A DNA stretch of 5,531 bases from an uncultured Clostridia bacterium (GTDB lineage Bacteria > Bacillota > Clostridia > Oscillospirales > Oscillospiraceae), in NCBI GenBank assembly GCA_937894515.1, contig CALCRH010000015.1, forward strand, positions 1-5,531, written 5' to 3'. The stretch's first letter is position 1, and every line of letters starts with the position of its first letter. The notes below the pieces were generated by a model. It was not told the DNA's origin. It saw only the letters and a list, made by a program, of their open reading frames with translations, and did no database searches. This document shows positions 1 to 4,666 of the stretch, one piece after another. A program made the position numbers and the translations under genes.

Positions 1-346
1 TCTCCACACGTACTTTTTCATGTTCCTTGATTTTGGTTGTCAGCGTACCGGTCATGATCGCAACAATCAGCATGACGACCGCAGAAGAAATGCTTTCATG
101 AACAAAAAAATCAAAAGCATAGTAAGGATAAGTAAATGCAAAATTAACGGCAGCAACATTGATTACAGATGCCGCGATACCCCAGAAATACCCCTGTGTC
201 AGAAAAGCAATCAAGAAAACGCCGAGTACAGACACCATAGGAATCAGCGAATCTGTCTGAAACAGAATTTGGATGAGAAGATTGATAAAAAAAGTGACCG
301 CTAATATGGATAATGTGATGATAGCATCTTTTATTTTCCTCGGCAT
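1..346 (-). CDS. KdpD-like membrane sensor, probable histidine kinase (N-terminal part; runs off left edge)
   Basis: The frame is open from the ATG at 346 to the window edge, giving 115 residues and no stop. After a short basic start (MPRKIKD) it is almost entirely hydrophobic, with about four membrane segments near residues 9-28, 34-50, 54-76 and 85-103. A charged stretch (TKIKEHEKVRVE) then enters the cytoplasm. The core, with QGYFWGIAASVINV followed by NFAFTYPYYAF, matches the DUF4118 four-helix membrane domain of KdpD-type sensor kinases (gly-rich helix, then 'fnFfft.PyytF'). In this family the domain is usually followed by dimerisation and HATPase domains, which would lie outside the window. 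The KdpD universal-stress-like N-terminal domain is absent, so this is a short KdpD-C form rather than full KdpD. The start is supported by AGGGG at 353-357, six nt upstream. Whether it responds to potassium cannot be judged from this piece. Confidence 0.8.
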   Translation of the reverse strand, partial: MPRKIKDAIITLSILAVTFFINLLIQILFQTDSLIPMVSVLGVFLIAFLTQGYFWGIAASVINVAAVNFAFTYPYYAFDFFVHESISSAVVMLIVAIMTGTLTTKIKEHEKVRVE

Positions 347-525
347 AATAATCCCCTGTATAATTATATCATGAGCTTCGGCAAAGAAACGGTAAGGAAT
401 CAAGCTAATTCGTCCCAAACGCATGATCCTCGTTTTGTGATGGCTTGTAAGGAAATGAAGCTGTGATATTGAGAACGTATAGAAATCCGCCGCCGCGACG
501 TACCTTCTATCGTTCAAACCCCAAC

Positions 526-547
526 AGAATCTCTTTCGGCAGATTCT
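526..547 (-). other. Small inverted repeat in the intergenic region before the KdpD-like gene
   Basis: AGAATCT (526-532) and AGATTCT (541-547) form a perfect 7-bp stem with an 8-nt loop. No T-run follows on either strand, so it is a poor terminator candidate. The rest of 347-552 holds no gene I can support. It contains a GC-rich patch near 487-500 and an AT-rich stretch near 361-371 just before the kinase start. Confidence 0.3.
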
Positions 548-552
548 CGTCT

Positions 553-630
553 TTACATTTCATTACGAACCGGATTACCATCGTAAGCATTACCTAAATT
601 GCTTGTGGGTATCCATTTTTGGAATATCAT
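553..630 (-). CDS. Tiny ORF (25 aa), possibly a remnant or a microprotein
   Basis: The ATG at 630 follows directly on the TGA of the 65-aa membrane protein gene (TGAATG, no gap). An AAAGGAG ribosome binding site sits inside the last codons of that gene, nine nt before the ATG. The product would be 25 residues, starting MIFQKWIPTSN and ending NPVRNEM. I do not recognise it. It has no membrane segment, and the following region continues open only in a shifted frame (ATG at 590, stop at 507-509, ending LPKEILLGFER). It may therefore be the start of a gene broken by a frameshift, or a small coupled peptide. The initiation signals are good; whether the peptide matters is unknown. Confidence 0.35.
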   Translation of the reverse strand: MIFQKWIPTSNLGNAYDGNPVRNEM

Positions 631-828
631 TCAATCACGCTCCTTTGTCAAATTATCATTTGTTTTACTGCTTCTTAAAAATCCAACAAGGAAAATCAAC
701 AAGCCAACAGGCATAAGACAAATGGAGACACCGCCGAGTATTGAGCCGCTATTTCCGGACAGCGCTGCACACCATATAGCCAACAGCAGAATTACAATCC
801 CTAACAGCATAATTTTTGTGTTCTTCAT
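631..828 (-). CDS. Small two-TM membrane protein, function unknown (65 aa)
   Basis: The 65-residue product has two hydrophobic segments, about residues 5-23 (IMLLGIVILLLAIWCAAL) and 31-52 (LGGVSICLMPVGLLIFLVGFL). They are separated by a short Gly/Ser loop, and a polar charged tail (RSSKTNDNLTKERD) follows. That pattern predicts a hairpin membrane protein with both ends in the cytoplasm. An AAGGAG at 837-842 lies eight nt before the ATG. The start also overlaps the stop of an 8-codon ORF by ATGA, and the stop abuts the ATG of a 25-codon ORF. I cannot assign it to a characterised family; similar tiny membrane proteins are common in Clostridia. It is probably real, given the ribosome binding site, composition and tight packing. 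Confidence 0.7.
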   Translation of the reverse strand: MKNTKIMLLGIVILLLAIWCAALSGNSGSILGGVSICLMPVGLLIFLVGFLRSSKTNDNLTKERD

Positions 829-851
829 GTTTCAAACTCCTTCACCAGCAT
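825..851 (-). CDS. 8-codon leader ORF (MLVKEFET) coupled to the 65-aa gene
   Basis: The ATG at 849-851 is preceded at nine nt by AAAGGAG (861-867), and the stop overlaps the start of the next gene as ATGA. Such a short frame could feed ribosomes to the downstream start by termination-reinitiation, or be the remnant of a lost gene. The peptide itself shows no recognisable feature. Its initiation region resembles that of the 25-codon ORF at 630 (21 of 25 positions identical). Confidence 0.3.
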   Translation of the reverse strand: MLVKEFET

Positions 852-918
852 ACAACCACACTCCTTTGCCAAAGTTCTTTTTTCTTATTAGAACTGAATA
901 ATGTGAGCGATATAATCT

Positions 919-1392
919 TTAGTTTGTGAAATGTTGCCCTAATATGTTGTTAATCAGCTGAAGCAGTTCATATTGTACGTTAGAATAATAGCAGTTCGAT
1001 TCGTCATCTATAGTAATTCGGATTCTATTTCCCATAACAGCTATTGCATATGTATGATTCTCCGTTTTTAATCGGATAAACGGGAAAGAATTTGATCCTG
1101 GGGCTGAATCTCTGATTATAGGTGAACAGTGTTGGTAACATCCTCGTTCCAATATACTGTATAATTCATCAACTGCTACGGGATCATCAAAAACGCCTTG
1201 TAGATTCGGATTATTGCCTTCATCAACAAATGCTTCAGAAATATCAGCTCCAATCAACTCAGACAGCCCAATTTGACTACAATCCATAATCTGCTGGTGC
1301 CTCAACCCGATTATTGAAACGATATTAATGATAATTGATGCAATAAAACATACTACAAGTAGTAGTGTGGATGCTCTAAGCTTCTTTTTCAT
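919..1392 (-). CDS. Membrane-anchored extracytoplasmic protein, function unknown (157 aa)
   Basis: The product starts MKKKLR and has one strong hydrophobic segment at about residues 8-30. This is a signal anchor or uncleaved signal peptide; no lipobox Cys is placed for lipidation, although C15 lies inside the segment. The remaining ~125 residues are predicted outside the cell and are polar and mixed. They include four cysteines (C38, C85, C89, C134) that could form disulfides, and a beta-rich patch near 103-128 (FPFIRLK, HTYAIAVMGNRIRITID). The start is fixed by GGAGG at 1399-1403, seven nt before the ATG. I recognise no family. Its place after the sigma/anti-sigma genes and before another small membrane protein fits an envelope-related role, but that is inference. 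Confidence 0.75.
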   Translation of the reverse strand: MKKKLRASTLLLVVCFIASIIINIVSIIGLRHQQIMDCSQIGLSELIGADISEAFVDEGNNPNLQGVFDDPVAVDELYSILERGCYQHCSPIIRDSAPGSNSFPFIRLKTENHTYAIAVMGNRIRITIDDESNCYYSNVQYELLQLINNILGQHFTN

Positions 1393-1413
1393 TCCTATAC
1401 CTCCGCATTGAAA

Positions 1414-1440
1414 TTAGAAACCTTTTGCTTTTCTATTCAT
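1414..1440 (-). CDS. 8-codon leader ORF (MNRKAKGF) upstream of the 157-aa gene
   Basis: The ATG at 1438-1440 has a strong site, ACGGAGGTAT, five nt before it. It reads eight codons to TAA, 21 nt before the ATG of the 157-aa gene. The surroundings of both starts are alike: GGAGGTAT, a few nt, ATG, then an A-rich basic start (MNRKAK versus MKKKLR). It could be a leader peptide or a duplicated and decayed copy of the neighbouring gene start. Confidence 0.3.
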   Translation of the reverse strand: MNRKAKGF

Positions 1441-1465
1441 ACTGATACCTCCGTAAATATACCAG

Positions 1466-1498
1466 CATAGCTCCGGAGCAAAATGCCCCGAAGCTATG
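1466..1498 (-). terminator. 15-bp stem-loop after the sigma operon; weak terminator, attenuator or RNA-stability hairpin
   Basis: In minus-strand RNA the arms (1484-1498 and 1466-1480) pair over 15 positions around a 3-nt loop, with two G-U wobbles. On the plus strand the same positions are C/A mismatches, so the structure belongs to the minus-strand transcript. It starts 27 nt past the 74-aa gene stop. The bases that follow (CTGGTATATTT) hold only a short broken T-run, so termination may be partial, allowing read-through into the 157-aa gene. Confidence 0.55.
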
Positions 1499-1525
1499 AT
1501 GCTTGTCATAGAAGATTGCGTCGTT

Positions 1526-1750
1526 TTATTCGACATCATTATAGACCTCTATGCCGATAATCTTTACGATCGTCCCCTCGATATAATCATCCTCGATAAC
1601 GGCTTCAGGGTTAATTCTATGCACTTTCTCAATTCTATACAGAATAGCATTATATGCAATCGTACCACCATCTTTCAGGTGCATAGGAATTGGTATTAGT
1701 AAAATGACTGCAAGTAAAATACATACGCCAATTATTACTTTCTTCTTCAT
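1526..1750 (-). CDS. Small single-TM protein of the sigma/anti-sigma operon (74 aa)
   Basis: The product has one N-terminal membrane segment (residues ~4-22, KVIIGVCILLAVILLIPIP) and an external domain of about 50 residues. The pattern P-I-P-M-H-L-K-D-G-G-T ... YNAILYRIEKVHRIN ... EGTIVKIIGIEVYN is one I recognise as a recurring uncharacterised family in Clostridia. I chose the ATG at 1750 because GGAGGA (1761-1766) lies ten nt before it. An earlier in-frame ATG at 1768, overlapping the previous stop as TAATG, would add MEERDY but has no site of its own. It is the third gene of the sigma operon and is probably co-translated with the anti-sigma gene. A role in sensing or in modulating the anti-sigma protein is inference. 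Confidence 0.8.
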   Translation of the reverse strand: MKKKVIIGVCILLAVILLIPIPMHLKDGGTIAYNAILYRIEKVHRINPEAVIEDDYIEGTIVKIIGIEVYNDVE

Positions 1751-1767
1751 ATAATCACGCTCCTCCA

Positions 1768-2238
1768 TTACTCTGCGGGTATGTTTTTGTCAACAAGTTC
1801 GATACTTTCAATAGTAATTACCGATTTATCATTTCTCTTTTCCAGTTGTATAGAGTCATAAATAACGACTACACTATCGCCTTCTTTTAGAGCATTACTG
1901 TATATCTCGGAATTACATACTATTTTTTCATATACAACAAAAGCAGTTGCCCCTTCAGGAAGGTTGTGATCTCCGGCAGTGATTTCGACAATACATTGAT
2001 TAGAATCGATAATTTCAATAACATTTCCCACAAATTTTCCGGATAATGGATCTTCGCTTTTATGATGAAGACTATTCTCGATTGTCAATGCACCTATGAC
2101 CATGAGGCACAGGCAGGCCGCCATCGCACCCCACTTAACCCAGGTGTTCTTTTTCTTTGTCCTCTTGTACTCAATAGCACCGGAAACAAGATCATCGTCA
2201 ATATAATCCATTGCTTTAGCAATTTTCGGAATACTCAT
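1768..2238 (-). CDS. Membrane-anchored presumed anti-sigma factor (156 aa)
   Basis: This gene begins inside the last codons of the sigma factor gene (ATGA overlap), the usual layout for a sigma and its anti-sigma. Residues 1-32 are cytoplasmic and charged (MSIPKIAKAMDYIDDDLVSGA ... KRTKKK) and resemble the 'ID DDLV' N-termini of proteins paired with this sigma type in Clostridia. They probably bind the sigma factor. A membrane segment spans about 33-53 (WVKWGAMAACLCLMVIGAL). The outer part, about 68-150, is beta-rich (GKFVGNVIEIIDSNQCIVEI ... LKEGDSVVVIYDS) and looks like a small OB-type or DUF3221-like domain that could sense an envelope signal. No classical zinc anti-sigma motif (HxxxCxxC) is present. 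The role is inferred from position and architecture, not from a clear motif. Confidence 0.7.
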   Translation of the reverse strand: MSIPKIAKAMDYIDDDLVSGAIEYKRTKKKNTWVKWGAMAACLCLMVIGALTIENSLHHKSEDPLSGKFVGNVIEIIDSNQCIVEITAGDHNLPEGATAFVVYEKIVCNSEIYSNALKEGDSVVVIYDSIQLEKRNDKSVITIESIELVDKNIPAE

Positions 2239-2789
2239 AGTTCAAAACCTTCTTTCTCCAAATAATCCCGCAGTTTATTCCGGGTATGAAACAGCATGGA
2301 TTTTACCTTGGACTCACTGAACGCATAACGTTCTGCTATATCGCTGACCGAATCGAAAAACCAATACTTGCGGAGAAAGACATTTCGCACATCTTCGCTT
2401 TGCTTCCACAGAAAGGCACTGATCAGTTTTCCGAGTTCTTCATCGCTGATCTCCGGCGAGATACCGGAATCAGGTACGGTTTCTTCGATTTCCTTCAACG
2501 ATAGAATTGCCGCTGTTGTGCGTTTCATGGCGGTTGCCGTCTCCAGTTTTTTCAAAGACAGGTTTCTTGTGATTTTGCAGATAAACGCCTTGAAATTATT
2601 GGGACGTGTCGGTGGTATCTTGTTCCACACGTTCAGGTATGTATCATTTACGCACTCTTCGGAATCTTCTCGGTTGGACAGGATATTGACTGCTACGTGC
2701 AGACACAGCTTGCCGTATTTATCATCGGTTGCATTGATTGCCTGCTCATCACGGGCAAAGTACAACTCGATAATTTGAAGGTCATCCAT
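2235..2789 (-). CDS. ECF-type RNA polymerase sigma factor (sigma-70 family, 184 aa)
   Basis: This is an alternative sigma factor that directs RNA polymerase to a small regulon. Region 2 covers about residues 7-85, with YGKLCLHVAVNILSNREDSEECVNDTYLNVW (core-binding and -10 recognition) followed by NNFKAFICKITRNLSLKKL. An acidic linker (about 95-118) leads to region 4 (about 120-178), whose helix-turn-helix reads DSVSDIAERYAFSESKVKSMLFHTRNKLRDYL and binds the -35. Regions 1.2 and 3 are missing, as in ECF sigmas. I start at ATG 2789, eight nt after GGGAGG (2798-2803); the in-frame GTG at 2798 overlaps that site and is less likely. The stop overlaps the anti-sigma start. Together with the ECF-like promoter upstream, this suggests an autoregulated stress or envelope response. 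Target genes cannot be named from this window. Confidence 0.92.
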   Translation of the reverse strand: MDDLQIIELYFARDEQAINATDDKYGKLCLHVAVNILSNREDSEECVNDTYLNVWNKIPPTRPNNFKAFICKITRNLSLKKLETATAMKRTTAAILSLKEIEETVPDSGISPEISDEELGKLISAFLWKQSEDVRNVFLRKYWFFDSVSDIAERYAFSESKVKSMLFHTRNKLRDYLEKEGFEL

Positions 2790-2797
2790 GTTGTTCA

Positions 2798-2803
2798 CCT
2801 CCC
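2798..2803 (-). promoter_or_regulatory. Ribosome binding site deciding the sigma factor start
   Basis: GGGAGG in the minus strand lies eight nt before ATG 2789. It overlaps the alternative GTG at 2796-2798, which argues for the shorter protein. Confidence 0.75.
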
Positions 2804-2838
2804 ATCATTTGAATCTAAAAGGCCTTTCACCCTATAAG

Positions 2839-2864
2839 TACGATTTTTTCACGCTCGGTTGCAA
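2839..2864 (-). promoter_or_regulatory. Candidate ECF-type promoter of the sigma operon
   Basis: On the minus strand TTGCAACC (2857-2864) and CGTA (2839-2842) are separated by 14 nt (15 counted from TGCAAC). This resembles the AAC-type -35 and CGT-type -10 used by many ECF sigmas, such as TGAAAC/CGTA of sigma-W. A-tract DNA upstream (2865-2895) could act as an UP element. The same bases also allow a mediocre sigma-A reading (TTGCAA, 18 nt, TACTTA), so the assignment is tentative. If correct, the sigma factor drives its own operon. Confidence 0.4.
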
Positions 2865-2894
2865 GATTTGAGAAAGTTTTTGAAAATTTTTTCT

Positions 2895-2925
2895 AAAAAC
2901 GGCAGTCTGGAAGTGGGACTGCCGT
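2895..2925 (-). terminator. Intrinsic terminator of the XRE-WYL-zinc ribbon operon
   Basis: ACGGCAGTC (2917-2925 read on the minus strand) pairs with GACTGCCGT (2899-2907) as a 9-bp GC-rich stem with a 9-nt loop, followed by TTTTT. It starts 21 nt after the zinc-ribbon gene stop. It separates that operon from the sigma promoter. Confidence 0.85.
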
Positions 2926-2946
2926 GCAAGAACAAATTCAAATTTC

Positions 2947-3201
2947 TTACTCTTTAATCTTCTTACCGCAATGAGAGCAATACTCTCCATTATCCATAAT
3001 TGTTTTTCCACAATGAGGGCACTTATTGCTAAACGCTCTTATAAGACCGCAAACAATCATGATGAAAAAACCTGCTGCACCAATATATGCTTCGACAGTA
3101 AACTCATAATTTCCATCCAACAACTTTATACCAATAATAGCAAAGGAAATTATAGCAATTCCGAATGAAATCAACGCTCCCCAAGTTGCTGCTTTTTTCA
3201 T
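2947..3201 (-). CDS. Two-TM protein with C-terminal zinc ribbon (84 aa)
   Basis: The product has two membrane segments, about residues 7-27 (WGALISFGIAIISFAIIGIKL) and 37-56 (VEAYIGAAGFFIMIVCGLI). A cytoplasmic tail follows with a zinc-ribbon pattern: C61-P-H-C64 and C75-S-H-C78, ten residues apart. Each pair is followed by GK, as in the short zinc ribbons at the ends of many small membrane proteins. The ribbon may bind a protein or nucleic acid partner. I start at ATG 3201, behind GGAGGTG (3205-3211); an in-frame GTG at 3213 would add MEVL but coincides with that site. It follows the WYL gene by about 47 nt and ends at a terminator, so it is the last gene of the operon. It may be a target or partner of the WYL regulator; its function is unknown. 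Confidence 0.8.
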   Translation of the reverse strand: MKKAATWGALISFGIAIISFAIIGIKLLDGNYEFTVEAYIGAAGFFIMIVCGLIRAFSNKCPHCGKTIMDNGEYCSHCGKKIKE

Positions 3202-3248
3202 AAGCACCTCCACATTAAATTATAATTTTCGGACTAAAAGTAAATTGA

Positions 3249-4229
3249 TTACAGGCTTTTGCTCACATTCTCAACCATAGCTTTGTACTGATTTTTGACT
3301 TCTTCCGGGGACTTAATATTTACCTTACCTCCAAACCCGAAAACCCAGCTGAAAAATACGTGGTTCACTGCAACATTTACTTCCAGTTTGAATGACGTCA
3401 TATCATAGGCATAGGTCTTAACCCCTGTCCCAAACTTGTCAATAATAGCGTCCATTAAACTGTTATCGCAAATCAGTTCAACATCAGTACGTTCACTGTT
3501 ATACATTCGGAGCATTCCGTTTATATATTCAGCAATATCAAACCCATCGGGCATAGGGATTGCAACTTCATCAAGGATGCGCGGTGTCTTTGCTATACGA
3601 TCTATTCTGAAGTTACCAATACCGCCGTGCTTTTCACTGTATCCGACTGCGTAATAATAGTCGCCGTTCCATACAAGCGCATAAGGTGAAAACTTATATG
3701 AAGCTCCATCATGCTTCAGTTTTTGCGTTTTCCTTACATCATACTGGAAATACTGAAAACTGATCTTCTTACCCTCATTGATTGCCTGATTGACAGCTTC
3801 AATATTGAAATAGATTCTTTCATTCTCTTGCTTGATGCGTCCCTCAGACCAAAGGTTTCTTTTCAAAGACGGACGACTCGACGGAGTGCCAAGAGTGATG
3901 ATCTTCTCGATTAGTTCATCGCTCTTTTTCTTTGTTATAAACTTGGATGAAGCAACCGCGTCAACAAGCATTTTTAGTTCAGGAAGGTTAAATGTCCTGG
4001 CATAGTCGTTCAAATAATACTTTTTGGGCTTTGATTCAATAATTTCAATTTCCATTCCAGACTTGATAAGGAGATCAATATCGGAAGGAATGGTTGTCCG
4101 ATGGGTTGTCATCCCATACTTATCTTCAAGAATTTGCATCATTTCAGCGTTTGTCAGAGGATGCTCCTCGTCGGTGTCTTGAAGCATCTTCCCTATGTAA
4201 AGTAGTCTCAGTTTGCTTTCGTTATCCAT
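3249..4229 (-). CDS. WYL-domain transcriptional regulator (326 aa)
   Basis: The N-terminal ~75 residues form a winged helix-turn-helix of the kind seen in YafY/PafC-like regulators (LLYIGKMLQDTDEEHPLTNAEMMQILEDKYGM ... TTIPSDIDLLIKSGM). A helical linker spans about 82-140. The WYL domain spans about 145-215, with ISFQYFQYDV, YKFSPYALVWNGDYYYAVGYS and FRIDRI. The signature 'WYL' is here YYYAVGY. A WCX-like C-terminal part (about 245-326) ends in the FGFGGKVNIKSPEEVKNQY pattern. WYL domains are known ligand-sensing modules, often for nucleic acids or nucleotides, and regulate stress or defence genes in several bacteria. GAGG lies eight nt before the ATG. The gene sits 20 nt after a small XRE regulator and shares its promoter. 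Its length is normal for the family, so it appears intact. Confidence 0.93.
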   Translation of the reverse strand: MDNESKLRLLYIGKMLQDTDEEHPLTNAEMMQILEDKYGMTTHRTTIPSDIDLLIKSGMEIEIIESKPKKYYLNDYARTFNLPELKMLVDAVASSKFITKKKSDELIEKIITLGTPSSRPSLKRNLWSEGRIKQENERIYFNIEAVNQAINEGKKISFQYFQYDVRKTQKLKHDGASYKFSPYALVWNGDYYYAVGYSEKHGGIGNFRIDRIAKTPRILDEVAIPMPDGFDIAEYINGMLRMYNSERTDVELICDNSLMDAIIDKFGTGVKTYAYDMTSFKLEVNVAVNHVFFSWVFGFGGKVNIKSPEEVKNQYKAMVENVSKSL

Positions 4230-4249
4230 AAATCCAACCTCAAACGGAT

Positions 4250-4456
4250 TCAGTCGTTTTCAATTACTTCCATAATATCGCCTATATCGCAATGAAAGAT
4301 TTTGCACAAGCGAAGCATTATCTCCATGGAAACAAGCCTGTCGTTATTGAGCTTTGTCATAGTATATTGGCTTATCTCAGCAGCCCTTGCAAGCTCGCTC
4401 TTCTTCATCTTATTTGCTTTCATCAGTTTCCAAAGTTTATCGTATGATACTGTCAT
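4250..4456 (-). CDS. Small XRE/Cro-C1-type DNA-binding regulator (68 aa)
   Basis: The 68-residue protein is essentially one helix-turn-helix domain: SYDKLWKLMKANKMKKSELARAAEISQYTMTKLNN is followed by SMEIMLRLCKIFHCDIGDIMEVI. This is the usual five-helix Cro/C1 fold, with ELARAAEISQYTMTKL as the DNA-contacting pair. I start at ATG 4456, after GGAGG (4467-4471) at ten nt. The same frame is open upstream to 4591, but that extension would run through the promoter and so is rejected. It is the first gene of the operon with the WYL regulator 20 nt downstream. A palindrome overlapping its own -10 suggests it represses itself. Similar small XRE proteins occur both in chromosomal regulatory units and in mobile elements. 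Confidence 0.9.
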   Translation of the reverse strand: MTVSYDKLWKLMKANKMKKSELARAAEISQYTMTKLNNDRLVSMEIMLRLCKIFHCDIGDIMEVIEND

Positions 4457-4515
4457 GTGAAGATATCCTCCGTATATAAGTGCCCAACGGGTGGGTTCTG
4501 CGAGTAAATATAAAG

Positions 4516-4528
4516 ATACATGATGTAT
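4516..4528. promoter_or_regulatory. 13-bp palindrome at the -10/start point, probable operator
   Basis: ATACAT-G-ATGTAT is a perfect inverted repeat with a single central base. Its end overlaps the -10 box (4527-4532), and it covers the expected transcription start near 4520. This is where a small XRE repressor would bind to control its own operon. The match is seen directly; binding is inferred. Confidence 0.55.
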
Positions 4529-4555
4529 TATAGCACAAGCAAACCGATTTTTCAA
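4527..4555 (-). promoter_or_regulatory. Strong sigma-A promoter of the XRE-WYL-zinc ribbon operon
   Basis: On the minus strand TTGAAA (4550-4555), a 17-nt spacer and TATAAT (4527-4532) form a near-perfect vegetative promoter. TG one base before the -10 (TGCTATAAT) makes it an extended -10. The expected start near 4520 gives a leader of about 64 nt before the XRE start codon. Confidence 0.88.
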
Positions 4556-4590
4556 GATTTTGGCGAAAGTCGCTTTAATATTCTGCATCA

Positions 4591-4610
4591 ATGTCGATTA
4601 CAACCGACAT
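4591..4610. repeat. Inverted repeat between the CHAP terminator and the XRE promoter
   Basis: ATGTCG (4591-4596) and CGACAT (4605-4610) are perfect arms. In minus-strand RNA the pairing extends to 8 bp with one G-U pair and a 4-nt loop. It lies 36 bp upstream of the -35 box and directly beyond the U-tract of the preceding terminator. It could be an upstream binding site for a regulator or simply part of the terminator region. Confidence 0.4.
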
Positions 4611-4659
4611 AAAAAAGAAAAGCTCCGACACCGAGTACCCAAGTACCCGATGCCGGAGC
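4611..4659 (-). terminator. Very strong intrinsic terminator after the CHAP gene (and ffh)
   Basis: The arms 4643-4659 and 4622-4638 pair over 17 bp in minus-strand RNA, with three G-U wobbles and a 4-nt loop (TTGG), followed by TTTTCTTTTTT. On the plus strand the wobbles become mismatches and no U-tract follows, so it works for minus-strand transcription. It starts 7 nt after the CHAP stop, which is a tandem TAATAA. Confidence 0.95.
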
Positions 4660-4666
4660 CGAATTA

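Noticed and set aside
20..304. Plus-strand open frame of 94 aa at the left edge
   Set aside because: The minus strand encodes a convincing DUF4118 membrane domain over the same bases. The plus frame is rich in R, N and H and looks like an antisense shadow.
363..371. Extended -10 (TGATATAAT, minus strand) before the KdpD-like gene
   Set aside because: The implied start would fall within the ribosome binding site, leaving almost no leader, and there is no -35 at 17 nt. It may be a promoter but I cannot support it.
599..901. Plus-strand open frame of 100 aa
   Set aside because: It lies opposite the 65-aa membrane gene and its leader ORF, and has no ribosome binding site.
2368..2778. Plus-strand open frame opposite the sigma factor (136 aa)
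   Set aside because: It is the mirror of a clear sigma-factor gene, with no ribosome site and no family resemblance.
4472..4520. Riboswitch or structured leader before the XRE gene
   Set aside because: Only a 4-bp hairpin (CCCA/TGGG) is visible in the 64-nt leader, with no conserved riboswitch pattern.
4457..4591. N-terminal extension of the XRE regulator to an upstream ATG (113 aa)
   Set aside because: The extension runs through the promoter and operator and lacks a ribosome binding site. The 68-aa form has a clear site and is a complete HTH domain.
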